A DNA stretch of 64,000 bases from Nitrosarchaeum koreense MY1 (GTDB taxonomy: Archaea > Thermoproteota > Nitrososphaeria > Nitrososphaerales > Nitrosopumilaceae). This document shows, piece by piece, positions 42,188 through 50,633 of the stretch; position 1 is the stretch's first letter; each line of letters opens with the position of its first letter. The notes under the pieces are model-generated. The model worked only from the letters and a program-made list of their open reading frames with translations, had not been told where the DNA came from and made no database searches. The translations under genes were made by a program, and so were the position numbers. Location: positions 1,523,512 through 1,587,511 of the forward strand of contig NZ_AFPU01000001.1 in NCBI RefSeq assembly GCF_000220175.1. Reading direction: 5' to 3'.

Positions 42188-43182
42188 ATAAAATAACCTC
42201 ATTTGCATTATTGATTTTAGTATCTAGTTTAGTTTTAGGTGGCGTAACTCATAATGTACAAGCAGAAACTGATCCATTAATTCTACTAAAAATTGCAAAG
42301 CAAGCACAAAGACAACTTGAAAATCAAATGAATAATGACGTATCTGATAAAACAAAACAACTATTCAAAGAAGGCACACAAGAAATTAAGAATTTAGAAG
42401 AATCTATTAAAAATAATGATGCAGATTCAGCCAAAAAACAATTTCTTTCTACTATGAGAATTTTCAAAGAAATCTCTCAACAACTATCAAACATTAAATC
42501 TGCACAACCCGAAATGGCTACTCTTAAAGTTCCAACTAAAGATCCTTCAGCTGATCTGAAAAGAATGCAAGATTATGCTAATAATCTCAAGATAATTGCT
42601 AAAAAATATAGTACGTCAATTGACTTTTCTGAATTAGACAATCTGTTTGTCTCTGCAAGAAAACAAATTTCTGATAAACAATTTGATGATGCAGTAGGAA
42701 CAATTGGTAAAATTAAACAAATTACTATAGATTTGAATAATAAAATCCGTGAATATGCTTCCCAACAAGAACAATCACGCGCTACAGCATACGCCCAAAC
42801 ATATCTAGAACAACTTGATAGATTGATTGAAAATGCAAAGAGTCAAGGATTATCTGAAAATATCATCGAAAAACTTGAAACCGCTAAAGAAAACCTCTCA
42901 TCAACAACAGATCCACAAGAAATAATCAAACAAATAAGAGAAATTATATCAATTAAAGAACAATTTGAATTAACAAAAAATGATCGATTGGAATCTCGAG
43001 TCATGCAAATCGAAAAAACATTACTAAAACTATCTAACTCTGATAAAATAAGCAAATCTGATATTGATGAAGCTAAAAAAACAATTCAAATAATTAAACG
43101 TAATTTAGCTAAAGGTGAATTTGAAAAAGCAAATGAATTACTTCGTTCATTAGCATCTTTACTTAATATGACTCAAAACTAA
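42184..43182 (+). CDS. Secreted coiled-coil protein
   Basis: 332 residues with a signal peptide (KITSFALLILVSSLVLGGVT, cleaved near ETD). The rest is predicted alpha-helical and strongly charged (TKQLFKEGTQEIKNLEESIK, LDRLIENAKSQGLSENIIEK, QIEKTLLKLSNSDKISKSDI), resembling a long helical bundle. No catalytic motif. It overlaps the membrane wHTH gene by 4 bases (ATGA), so it may be the output or partner of that sensor. Confidence 0.8.
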   Translation: MNKITSFALLILVSSLVLGGVTHNVQAETDPLILLKIAKQAQRQLENQMNNDVSDKTKQLFKEGTQEIKNLEESIKNNDADSAKKQFLSTMRIFKEISQQLSNIKSAQPEMATLKVPTKDPSADLKRMQDYANNLKIIAKKYSTSIDFSELDNLFVSARKQISDKQFDDAVGTIGKIKQITIDLNNKIREYASQQEQSRATAYAQTYLEQLDRLIENAKSQGLSENIIEKLETAKENLSSTTDPQEIIKQIREIISIKEQFELTKNDRLESRVMQIEKTLLKLSNSDKISKSDIDEAKKTIQIIKRNLAKGEFEKANELLRSLASLLNMTQN

Positions 43183-43229
43183 TCCATCTTATCATAAACT
43201 TCATATACATTTTGCAAACAGAAATTATC

Positions 43230-43424
43230 ATGGCTTCTAAAGCAATTACTGTTGGAGTAGGAATTCCAATGATCATAGTAGGAGCTTTGATGGCATGGTT
43301 ATGGGCTCCATTTCAAAGCGATATGCAAAACACAGTAGAATTTGTAGGAAGTCTAATAGGAATTTTAGGTGTAGTTTTCTTTATTTCTGGTTTATTTTAT
43401 ACAAAAGAACCAGTAATGCATTAA
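43230..43424 (+). CDS. Small membrane protein, two TM helices
   Basis: About 64 residues from ATG 43230 (MASKAITVGVGIPMIIVGAL), with TM segments near residues 5-24 and 35-55 (GSLIGILGVVFFISGLFYT). The frame can also open at TTG 43212. No family. Short intergenic distances suggest its own transcript. Confidence 0.6.
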   Translation: MASKAITVGVGIPMIIVGALMAWLWAPFQSDMQNTVEFVGSLIGILGVVFFISGLFYTKEPVMH

Positions 43425-43468
43425 TCAAAACTCATTGAATAAATAATGAAAAAATATACAATTATTAC

Positions 43469-44182
43469 TTGAAAGTTAGATTATTTGAAATATTTACGTC
43501 AGTTGAAGGAGAAGGAATTCTTTATGGTACAAAAACACTTTTTGTTCGATTAGCTGGTTGTCCATTTACTTGTTTTTATTGTGATACAAAAGAATCTCTT
43601 CCATTAGATTCAGGTAATGAATATTCAATTGAGGAAGCATGCAGATTAATTGATTCTAATCTTAAAAATCAAACATATAAAGTAAATTTTACAGGAGGTG
43701 ATCCATTAATTCAACATAATGCAGTAGCTGAACTTGCAAAATATATTCAAACTAAAAAAATCCCAACATATCTAGAATCATCATGTTTTGATTCTGATAG
43801 ATTTAACCATGTATTGCCGTTTTTTGACATTATTAAAATAGAATTTAAAACTAAAGATTCAGATTTTGTAGATTCTAAACACTATGAAAGATTAATTGAA
43901 AATGCAATGAAGTGTCTTAAATTATCTGTAGCATCTAAAAAAACTACATATATCAAAATAGTTGTAAGCTCTAAAACTAAATTAGATGATTTTAAAGATT
44001 TAGTTAATAAAATATTTCAAAATATTTCAAAACATGATGTTGATGGATTTATCATACAACCTACATATGGTATTGCAGAACCTTCTTTGGAATTATTACT
44101 AAACTTGTATGATGTAGTTTATCCATATTATATTGATGTAAAAGTTGTACCACAGCTTCACAAATTTATTGGAGCACCATAA
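43469..44182 (+). CDS. queE: 7-carboxy-7-deazaguanine synthase (radical SAM)
   Basis: 237 residues from TTG 43469. Seen: RLFEIFTSVEGEGILYGTKT, the radical-SAM cysteine motif GCPFTCFYCDT (C-x3-C-x2-C), VNFTGGDPLIQ, and a C-terminal IQPTYGIAEPS. QueE makes 7-carboxy-7-deazaguanine, the second last step towards preQ0, the archaeosine precursor in archaea. folE overlaps its reading region in the longer frame and follows after 64 bases. queC is at 45099-45773. Confidence 0.9.
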   Translation: MKVRLFEIFTSVEGEGILYGTKTLFVRLAGCPFTCFYCDTKESLPLDSGNEYSIEEACRLIDSNLKNQTYKVNFTGGDPLIQHNAVAELAKYIQTKKIPTYLESSCFDSDRFNHVLPFFDIIKIEFKTKDSDFVDSKHYERLIENAMKCLKLSVASKKTTYIKIVVSSKTKLDDFKDLVNKIFQNISKHDVDGFIIQPTYGIAEPSLELLLNLYDVVYPYYIDVKVVPQLHKFIGAP

Positions 44183-44246
44183 TCATAGCACCTGCCTAAA
44201 AACTAGATTAGGTTCAAATACTAGAAAAAATCATTCAAAATATCAG

Positions 44247-44804
44247 ATGGATAAAGAACGCGTAAAAAAACTTGTTCGGGAATTAATTATTGAAATTGGG
44301 GAGGATCCTACTCGTGAAGGTCTTAAGGATACTCCAGAAAGAATTGCAAATATGTATGAAGAAATTTTTGATGGATACGAATCTGATTCTGAATTATCAG
44401 TCCAATTCTCTGAAGATTCTGATGTAGTCGTTGCACGAAATATTCAGTTTTATTCAATGTGTGAGCACCATATGTTACCATTTTTTGGAAAGATTCACAT
44501 TGCCTATTCTCCTAATGGTAGAGTTTTTGGAATCTCAAAACTGGTACGTTTAGTTGAAAAATACTCAAAAAGATTACAAATTCAAGAACGATTAACCAAG
44601 AATATAGCTGATGAGCTATTTGCTCAAGGTGTAAAAGGAGTAGTAGTTTTAGCTGATGCAGAGCACTTTTGTATGAAAATGCGTGGTGTTAGAAATGATG
44701 CAACTCTAACATCATCTGCATATAGAGGAATTTATGAAAATAAGGAAGAAAAAGAGAGTATCATGGCTATGATTAGACGACGTACTCCTGAGACATCACT
44801 ATAG
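44247..44804 (+). CDS. folE: GTP cyclohydrolase I
   Basis: 186 residues from ATG 44247: IEIGEDPTREGLKDTPERIA, the zinc/active-site segment FYSMCEHHMLPFFGKIHIAY, VFGISKLVRLVEKYSKRLQI and VLADAEHFCMKMRGV. FolE converts GTP to dihydroneopterin triphosphate, the first step to preQ0 (and pterins). The frame extends upstream to 44145 inside queE with unrelated sequence; ATG 44247 matches the family N-terminus. No queD is seen in the window. Confidence 0.93.
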   Translation: MDKERVKKLVRELIIEIGEDPTREGLKDTPERIANMYEEIFDGYESDSELSVQFSEDSDVVVARNIQFYSMCEHHMLPFFGKIHIAYSPNGRVFGISKLVRLVEKYSKRLQIQERLTKNIADELFAQGVKGVVVLADAEHFCMKMRGVRNDATLTSSAYRGIYENKEEKESIMAMIRRRTPETSL

Positions 44805-44844
44805 ATTCTGAAAAATTAAATAATCAATCTTTTAGATAAAACTC

Positions 44845-45096
44845 ATGGGTGCACATCCTAACGTTCACATTCCAAAAGAATCATGGCCTAATTGGACATG
44901 GTATGCAATTGAGTTTGGAATTGTAATTGCAATTTCAATGCTAGTATCAAGAGAAATTACCAATTCTATAGAAGGATTAACTCCGGAAATCCAAAATTAT
45001 GTATTTATGGGAATTGTTGGTGGAATATTCTTTATTTGGTATATAATTATTAGAAATTTTGTTTTCAAAAAGAAAATTCTTGATAACAAATACTAG
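44845..45096 (+). CDS. Small membrane protein, two TM helices
   Basis: 83 residues with two TM helices (WYAIEFGIVIAISMLVSREI and YVFMGIVGGIFFIWYIIIRN) and a basic tail (FKKKILDNKY). Begins MGAHPNVHIPKESWPNWTW, Trp/Pro-rich. No family is recognised. Convergent with queC. Confidence 0.65.
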   Translation: MGAHPNVHIPKESWPNWTWYAIEFGIVIAISMLVSREITNSIEGLTPEIQNYVFMGIVGGIFFIWYIIIRNFVFKKKILDNKY

Positions 45097-45098
45097 GG

Positions 45099-45773
45099 CT
45101 ATTTTAGATATTTTGTTTTATCTATAATTCCCGCTTTTTGAAATGCTGTTTTTCTATTATTACAAGATTCACAAATACCACAGTGATTATTTTTACTAGA
45201 ATAACAACTCCATGTTTTAAAGATTGAATCTCCCAAAGTTTTCATGCCGTTTTGTATTAAATCACTTTTTGAAAGACCTTCTTTGTATGGTGACCATATT
45301 TTGATACTTTTTCGTAGTCCCAAGTTTATTCCATCAATTTCTCCTTGATTAAATGCAGACTCTAATTTTTTGGCAAATATTGGTCTGCAATCAGGATAAT
45401 GATTATCATCAATATGTGCACCGTATGCCACAAATGATGCATTTAGAGTAAACGCCCATGCAGAAGCTATTGAGAGAAAGACTGCATTTCTAATTGGAAC
45501 AACAATAGAATAATCAAACTTACTTGGAATTTTCCTTTTCGAACTAGTTAAAACATTAGAATCTCCATACAATTCTTTCATAAAACCAATATCAATAATT
45601 TTATGTTGTTTTAATCCAAATTTTTTAGCAAAAGTCCTTGCAGCATTAATCTCTCTATTAGCTTTTTGACCATATGAAAATGTAATTCCATAAAGTTCAT
45701 ACTTTGATTTTAAATAACTAGCTACACAAACTGAATCTACTCCACCACTAAATACAATAACAGCTTTTTTCAT
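45099..45773 (-). CDS. queC: 7-cyano-7-deazaguanine synthase
   Basis: 224 residues: PP-loop AVIVFSGGVDSVCVASYLKS at the N-terminus, and zinc-binding CYSSKNNHCGICESCNNRKT (CxxC pattern) near the C-terminus, closing TAFQKAGIID. QueC uses ATP and ammonia to make preQ0 from 7-carboxy-7-deazaguanine. Together with queE and folE it forms a preQ0 gene cluster feeding archaeosine in tRNA. It shares its strand with thrB and the GPN GTPase upstream. Confidence 0.92.
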   Translation of the reverse strand: MKKAVIVFSGGVDSVCVASYLKSKYELYGITFSYGQKANREINAARTFAKKFGLKQHKIIDIGFMKELYGDSNVLTSSKRKIPSKFDYSIVVPIRNAVFLSIASAWAFTLNASFVAYGAHIDDNHYPDCRPIFAKKLESAFNQGEIDGINLGLRKSIKIWSPYKEGLSKSDLIQNGMKTLGDSIFKTWSCYSSKNNHCGICESCNNRKTAFQKAGIIDKTKYLK

Positions 45774-45784
45774 AATTTTTCAGA

Positions 45785-46708
45785 TTATTTTTTTATTGCT
45801 ATTGCACCCTTACTTGGTTTACAAATTACAGTTTGACATTTTGTATTTGCAGATGCAAATCCTTTTGACATAGCTAGAGCAATTTTTTTTAAATCGGCAT
45901 TACTTTTTGAAAATGCAATCACTGAAGGGCCTGCTCCACTTATTGTTACACCAAGTGCTCCTGCTTTGAGTGCATTTTCTTTTACCTTGCTAAATCCTGG
46001 AATCATATGTTGTCTTGCAGGCTCTACAATTACATCTTTAATGGATTTACCTATCAGATCAGAATCTTTTTTCATAAATCCTGCAACAATTACTGCAGCA
46101 TTTGACAAATTTGCAATACTGTCACCTAATCTAACTTTCTTAGGTATTACACCTCGTGATACTTTTGTTTTCTTTTTTGGAACTTCTAATGTTGGAACTG
46201 CAATACACATTCTTAGATTCATTGGAGGTTCAATCTTTATTACGTCTAGAGGATTTGTCCTGACTATTACAAATCCTCCCAATACAGATGCTGCAACATT
46301 ATCATAATGAACAGAACCTGCACTAGCTTTTTCTCCAAACCCCGCAAATTCTACAAGTGCATTATCATCTAATTTTAATTCAAACATTTGATTAAATGCA
46401 ATTACTGCTGCTGCTGCTGAAGCTGCGCTACTTCCCATCCCAAATCCAGCTGGTACTCCTTTTTTGATTTTAATTTCTACACCGTCTTTAATTTTAAATT
46501 TTTTTAACATATTTTTAATTACTAACCCTGCAGTGTTATTATCAGGATTTGTTGGAATGTTGTCTTTGGTAACTATGGTAACGCCACTATTTTTTTTTGT
46601 TAATGTGATTTCGTCAAAAAAAGCATCAACAGCTAATCCAAATACATCAAAACCTGGTCCTAAATTTGCTGTAGATGATGGTGCTCTTACAGTTACCGTT
46701 GCTGCCAA
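45785..46708 (-). CDS. thrB: Homoserine kinase (GHMP family)
   Basis: 307 residues of the GHMP fold: VRAPSSTANLGPGFDVFGLA at the N-terminus, the ATP-binding motif KGVPAGFGMGSSAASAAAAV near residue 90, and C-terminal GALGVTISGAGPSVIAFSKS. ThrB phosphorylates homoserine on the way to threonine. ThrB homologues and other GHMP kinases are close, but PSSTANLGPGFD plus the GMGSSAA site is the homoserine kinase signature. Start TTG 46708 lies one base from the upstream GTPase stop. Confidence 0.92.
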   Translation of the reverse strand: MAATVTVRAPSSTANLGPGFDVFGLAVDAFFDEITLTKKNSGVTIVTKDNIPTNPDNNTAGLVIKNMLKKFKIKDGVEIKIKKGVPAGFGMGSSAASAAAAVIAFNQMFELKLDDNALVEFAGFGEKASAGSVHYDNVAASVLGGFVIVRTNPLDVIKIEPPMNLRMCIAVPTLEVPKKKTKVSRGVIPKKVRLGDSIANLSNAAVIVAGFMKKDSDLIGKSIKDVIVEPARQHMIPGFSKVKENALKAGALGVTISGAGPSVIAFSKSNADLKKIALAMSKGFASANTKCQTVICKPSKGAIAIKK

Positions 46709-47467
46709 CTAATCTTCTACCTCTTCGCCCAAGTTAAGAATTCTGCTTAATGCTCCCTCTAGATTTATCAATCCCTCTCCAGTGACATTAGAAAAAGGAA
46801 TTAATCCTTGGGCAAATCCCCCGAGATTTAGACCTCTAAGAATATTTGTAGTTAAACTATATGTCTCTCCATCTGCCTCTTTAGCAATAGCGTTTTCTAA
46901 TACTTTCAGATTACCTGACCATTCAAGAATATCTTTTAGTTTAGAGCCTATTAGATCTGTTTTTGTAATGATGTTAATTGTTGGCAAGTTTAATCGTAAT
47001 CTTATTGATGTTGCAAGAAGTGCAATTGATACAAAGTTTACTGGAGTGGTAATTAGTGCACCATCAAAAAGAAATATGTTCATTTTTTCTTCAGACAAGA
47101 TATTTTCTGTAACAAAGCGACCACTAGAACGATATGCAAACAACTCAATTTGACCTGGAGTATCTACAATTAGATAATCAGGATTTACTTTGCCAATCTG
47201 TTCTTGGATCTCATCAATTTTGGATGCAATCAGATCGTTTGCCATAACTACAGCACCATTTGGACCTAGCTCATATTGTTGCATTATGTCTATAATGTCG
47301 ACATAATCTCTAACATCAACATCACATGTATATGGTAAATCTCTCACACCTGGATCCAAATTCAATACAGAAGCAAATATGCCATTTTTCGTGTAATAAT
47401 CATATAGCTTTGATGTTAAAAGAGATTTTCCAGCTCCAGCTGTTCCCGTTACAAAAATTGTTTTCAA
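46709..47467 (-). CDS. GPN-loop GTPase
   Basis: 252 residues: P-loop FVTGTAGAGKSLLTSKLYD, VLNLDPGVRDLPY (switch I region), the Gly-Pro-Asn insertion QYELGPNGAVVMANDLI, DTPGQIELFAY and the TKxD base motif (NIITKTDLIGSKL). This is the Gpn1/PAB0955 family, whose eukaryotic members assemble RNA polymerase II; the archaeal role is probably similar. Directly before thrB and read together with it. Start TTG 47467. Confidence 0.9.
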   Translation of the reverse strand: MKTIFVTGTAGAGKSLLTSKLYDYYTKNGIFASVLNLDPGVRDLPYTCDVDVRDYVDIIDIMQQYELGPNGAVVMANDLIASKIDEIQEQIGKVNPDYLIVDTPGQIELFAYRSSGRFVTENILSEEKMNIFLFDGALITTPVNFVSIALLATSIRLRLNLPTINIITKTDLIGSKLKDILEWSGNLKVLENAIAKEADGETYSLTTNILRGLNLGGFAQGLIPFSNVTGEGLINLEGALSRILNLGEEVED

Positions 47468-47606
47468 TACTGACTAAACTATCTCACTTGGCTTATATTT
47501 CAAACTAGTTACTTTTCATTAAAATCCAACAATAAATGCCAGAATGGCAATTAATAATCAATTAAAATTCCACTTTAACTATAACCCAAAATAATGTACA
47601 AAATTT

Positions 47607-47762
47607 GTGAATAATACGTCAATTGATGAAAAAGAAGTATATCTAAAAGAATTAGTTATGAAATCATTAAAAGAAAAAAACTTTTCAGATCATGATCTTT
47701 TAGATACATTATTTGCTGAAGTTAAGCAGGAAATTCAACAAAATGCTAACAATTCCTGTTGA
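47607..47762 (+). CDS. 51-residue hypothetical protein
   Basis: A short frame beginning GTG (VNNTSIDEKEVYLKELVMKS) and ending in QQNANNSC. Composition is like a real helical protein with charged residues; it precedes the flippase-like gene on the same strand by 50 bases, a distance filled by two inverted repeats. No function. Coding status is moderate. Confidence 0.5.
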   Translation: MNNTSIDEKEVYLKELVMKSLKEKNFSDHDLLDTLFAEVKQEIQQNANNSC

Positions 47763-47786
47763 TATCTTATAGATTTTCAAAATCTG

Positions 47787-47802
47787 TGCCTAGAAATAGG
47801 CA
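47787..47802 (+). other. Hairpin with GAAA tetraloop before the flippase-like gene
   Basis: TGCCTA-GAAA-TAGGCA, a perfect 6-bp stem with a GNRA tetraloop, ending 10 bases before TTG 47812. A second inverted repeat (AGATTTT-C-AAAATCT) lies at 47771-47785. Together they could terminate the upstream small transcript or act in the leader of the next gene. Confidence 0.5.
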
Positions 47803-47811
47803 TTCAATCTT

Positions 47812-48876
47812 TTGAATGATATTGACTCAACTTTCATATTTGAATCTAAAAAAAAATTATCAATGAACTGGAGAATAATTGCCATTCCGGCTACTCTTAT
47901 TCCTATTTTCATCATAGCAATTCAATTTGATATTAAATTTGAGGATGTCTTGGCAATTGGAGTTATTCCTTTTGTATTAGCTGTAATTGCCATGATGATA
48001 AAACTAGGTCTTCAAGGAATAAAATTTGCATATATTTCACACAAGTATCTTGGAAAATTTGATTCATTTTGGAAGTTATGTGGTGTTAGAATAGGAAGTG
48101 AGTTTATCAAATTTACTACTCCGATGTTTGTTGGTGCAGAATTTATCGTAATTTATTATTTGCATAAAAAAGGAGTTGCACCTTCTAAATCAACTTGGAT
48201 TGCAATAATGGATATAGTTACTGAAGTTTTTGCAGGAGGTTTGTTGTCAATTATAGCAGGTATTATCGCATTGATGCACGGAGCATATGTTATAGGTGCT
48301 CTAATTTTGGGAATTAGTATCACTATAACTTCATTATGGATGATTTTATTCTTTTTATCATCGAGAAGAACTTTTCAAGTTCCAAAAATACTTGTTAGTT
48401 TAACAAAGCGATTTGGTAAAGAAAAAGGAGCAAAATACATTGATCAAACAAATTCATGGATGGAAGAAGTTTGTACAATGAGTAGAAAAAATCTTAGAAC
48501 AACAGAATCAAAAAAAGTTTTTACAATATCTTTCCTATTCTCACTTGCATCTTGGTCATTTTATGGAATCTCTTTTATGATAATTGCAATGGGAACAGGA
48601 TACATTGTTGGTATTTTTGATTCAATCATGGCTGTAATGGGTGCAAATGCAATTGCTAATTTGCCAATAACTGTAGGCGGTTCTGGATTGGCAGAGTTTG
48701 GAATTATTGCATATCTAAATAATTTGGATCCATTTAATCTTGTAATTCCTGAAGGAACTGTTGCATGGGATGCAGTAATCGGTTGGAGAATCGCTACATA
48801 TTATGTCCCAATTGCAATTACTTGGTTATTATTGGTAAAATTAGCCTTGAGTAAAATTCCAAAGACAGAAAAATAA
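47812..48876 (+). CDS. Flippase-like integral membrane protein (UPF0104/LPG synthase TM family)
   Basis: 354 residues with about eight TM helices, starting near residue 20 (MNWRIIAIPATLIPIFIIAI). The pattern of GVRIGSEFIKFTTPMFVGAE, MDIVTEVFAGGLLSIIAGI, IANLPITVGGSGLAEFGIIA and final helix VPIAITWLLLVKLALSK matches the DUF/UPF0104 family related to the lysylphosphatidylglycerol synthase TM domain, which moves lipids across membranes. No synthase domain is fused. Start is TTG 47812 or ATG 47863. A neighbour is an SDR gene in the same direction. Confidence 0.8.
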   Translation: MNDIDSTFIFESKKKLSMNWRIIAIPATLIPIFIIAIQFDIKFEDVLAIGVIPFVLAVIAMMIKLGLQGIKFAYISHKYLGKFDSFWKLCGVRIGSEFIKFTTPMFVGAEFIVIYYLHKKGVAPSKSTWIAIMDIVTEVFAGGLLSIIAGIIALMHGAYVIGALILGISITITSLWMILFFLSSRRTFQVPKILVSLTKRFGKEKGAKYIDQTNSWMEEVCTMSRKNLRTTESKKVFTISFLFSLASWSFYGISFMIIAMGTGYIVGIFDSIMAVMGANAIANLPITVGGSGLAEFGIIAYLNNLDPFNLVIPEGTVAWDAVIGWRIATYYVPIAITWLLLVKLALSKIPKTEK

Positions 48877-48913
48877 TAGAAAGCACTTTATCTTTTAATG
48901 AATTTTTTGATTT

Positions 48914-49711
48914 ATGGATTTCAAAGGTAAAGTTGTACTAATCACTGGTGCATCATCTGGAATAGGTAGGGAAACTGCTATTCGATTTGCTAAAAAAGGT
49001 TCTAATGTAATTTTGGTTGCAAGAAGAAAACAAAAACTAGATGAAATAGCAAACGATTTAAAAAAATTCAATATATCCACACTTGTTTGTGAATGTGATG
49101 TATCCGATAAATCACAAGTAGAAAAAACTGCAAAACTTGTTTTAGAAAAATATGGGTCTATTGACATTTTAATAAATAATGCAGGCTTTGCAATTTATGG
49201 TTCTGTTCCTGATTTAACAACTGAAGAAATTGAATCTCAAATGGCAACAAATTACTTTGGAATGATTTACTTTATCAAAAACTTTCTTCCGTCAATGCTC
49301 AAAAAAAAATCTGGGCATATTGTTAATGTAGCTTCTGTTGCAGCAAGTTTTGGTTTACCAGGAATTGCATCTTACTGTGCATCAAAGTTTGCTATGTTAG
49401 GTTTTTCGGAAGGCTTGAAACATGAATTGAAAGGAACCTGTGTTGGAATAACTGTTGTAAGTCCGATCATGGTTAGAACTAACTTTTTTGATCATCCATC
49501 TTTTCAACATATGCCAAAATATTCTCCAACATCTCTTAGTGACAAAACAGTTGCAAAAGCAATCTTAAGAGCTTCAAATTCACCACGACTAGAAATTATT
49601 GTTCCTTCAGTAGTTCGTGGTGTTGTATGGATGAAAAACACATTTCCCTATTTCATAAATCCAATTTTAGGCATGGCTTTTAGAAAACAATTAGATACTA
49701 AAAAACACTAG
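48914..49711 (+). CDS. Short-chain dehydrogenase/reductase
   Basis: 265 residues: VVLITGASSGIGRETAIRFA (TGxxxGIG), LINNAGFAIYG, catalytic AASFGLPGIASYCASKFAML with YxxxK, and FDHPSFQ in the substrate loop. A C-terminal hydrophobic stretch (VWMKNTFPYFINPILGMAFR) may lie on the membrane, as in lipid-active SDRs. Together with the flippase-like gene it may act on lipids, which is inference. Convergent with the gene at 49714. Confidence 0.88.
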   Translation: MDFKGKVVLITGASSGIGRETAIRFAKKGSNVILVARRKQKLDEIANDLKKFNISTLVCECDVSDKSQVEKTAKLVLEKYGSIDILINNAGFAIYGSVPDLTTEEIESQMATNYFGMIYFIKNFLPSMLKKKSGHIVNVASVAASFGLPGIASYCASKFAMLGFSEGLKHELKGTCVGITVVSPIMVRTNFFDHPSFQHMPKYSPTSLSDKTVAKAILRASNSPRLEIIVPSVVRGVVWMKNTFPYFINPILGMAFRKQLDTKKH

Positions 49712-49713
49712 TT

Positions 49714-50157
49714 TTATTCTTCTAAATCTTCGTCTGAAGATTCACTAGAGCCTACATCAAGTAATTCCATTGACTTTAAATCAAATTGATAAATGGCATT
49801 CATATCAATCTCTTTTTCCTTTTGAAGAAATTCAGATACTTTTTTACTTAATGGTGCTTTATGTTGATCAAAAATAAATTCATAAACTACTCCTTTTTCT
49901 AAATCTGAAGTCTTAATTTTTTTTGGTAAATCAAGTGTCACAATATGTCTTCCATCTTCAACTGGATCATACAATTGCACATCGATTTTATTGTCAGCAT
50001 CATAAATTTCTAGAATATATCCAGCTCTTTTCAGTTCTTCAGGTTTCTCAAACTTTGCATTTTGAATTTCATCTGTAACCCAATCTGGAATGTCATCGTT
50101 CTTAGATGATTTTTTTTCTTTTTTAGATGATTTTTCTTCGTCAGTCTTTTTAACCAT
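49714..50157 (-). CDS. Acidic conserved protein, unknown
   Basis: 147 residues: a Lys/Ser-rich low-complexity N-terminus (EEKSSKKEKKSSKNDDIPDW), a globular beta domain (VQLYDPVEDGRHIVTLDLPK, VVYEFIFDQHKAPLSKKVSE) and a very acidic C-terminus (SSESSDEDLEE). The layout of basic and acidic tails around an OB-like or beta domain suggests a nucleic-acid- or protein-binding factor, but no family is recognised. It follows a small zinc-ribbon gene on the same strand with 12 bases between them. Confidence 0.65.
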   Translation of the reverse strand: MVKKTDEEKSSKKEKKSSKNDDIPDWVTDEIQNAKFEKPEELKRAGYILEIYDADNKIDVQLYDPVEDGRHIVTLDLPKKIKTSDLEKGVVYEFIFDQHKAPLSKKVSEFLQKEKEIDMNAIYQFDLKSMELLDVGSSESSDEDLEE

Positions 50158-50169
50158 AGAACAACAACT

Positions 50170-50478
50170 CTAGATCAATTCTTTATCTTTCTTACTTTTC
50201 TGCCACCATTCAAGATAGTCATCCTGTTTATCTTCACGTGTCTTTTCTTTCTGATTTAATCTGTATTTGATGTCAGAAACTTGTTCTCGTGTAGCATATA
50301 ATCCACATCTCTTACAAATGAAATGTTTTGTAGCCGAGTCCAATTTCATAGGAATCTCTACTTCATCAAATAACTTGAATAAATCATCTCTACCCCTATT
50401 TTCTTCTGCAGTTTCAGCTTCATACTTTGCTTGAATTTTCTTTCTTTCTCTTGCAGTACATTCTGGACAGTTAGGCAC
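50170..50478 (-). CDS. Small Zn-ribbon-like protein
   Basis: 102 residues from GTG 50478. Two CxxC-type pairs: NCPEC near the N-terminus and FICKRCGLY near residue 55, separated by a charged helix (RERKKIQAKYEAETAEENRG); the C-terminal half is helical and basic (SDIKYRLNQKEKTRED). This is compatible with a zinc ribbon acting on nucleic acid or RNA polymerase. A TATA box at 50502-50509 on the minus strand fits the start. Confidence 0.7.
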   Translation of the reverse strand: MPNCPECTARERKKIQAKYEAETAEENRGRDDLFKLFDEVEIPMKLDSATKHFICKRCGLYATREQVSDIKYRLNQKEKTREDKQDDYLEWWQKSKKDKELI

Positions 50479-50501
50479 TAATGTTTTGGCTTAATTTTTT
50501 C

Positions 50502-50509
50502 CATAAAAG
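50502..50509 (-). promoter_or_regulatory. TATA box of the zinc-ribbon gene
   Basis: Minus-strand CTTTTATG centred 27 bases before GTG 50478. It separates the transcription unit of this gene from the structured RNA that ends before it. Confidence 0.45.
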
Positions 50510-50514
50510 CGTTC

Positions 50515-50615
50515 CCACGTTATTATCTGATCGACTCAAAATCTGACACGCGGATTTTATCGTCATCCCTTGCGGTCAGTTCGCCCATCGAACATCCCGC
50601 GTGCCAGATATCAAA
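50515..50615 (-). ncRNA. Structured ncRNA candidate with K-turn-like motif
   Basis: GC-rich island in AT-rich DNA without a reading frame. Minus-strand ATCTGGCACGCGG (50609-50597) pairs with CCGCGTGTCAGAT (50553-50541) over 13 pairs, all standard or G-U. On the plus strand the same stem has an A-C mismatch, which favours minus-strand transcription. Inside are a GTTCG-ATGGG-CGAAC hairpin and CTGACC-GCAA-GGGATGA, where CTGA and GATGA face each other across a short GNRA-capped stem as in an L7Ae-binding K-turn. The segment lies between two genes of the same strand. An H/ACA or other guide RNA is possible, but the usual box ACA is not seen. Confidence 0.6.
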
Positions 50616-50633
50616 CAAACCCAAAATAAAGTA

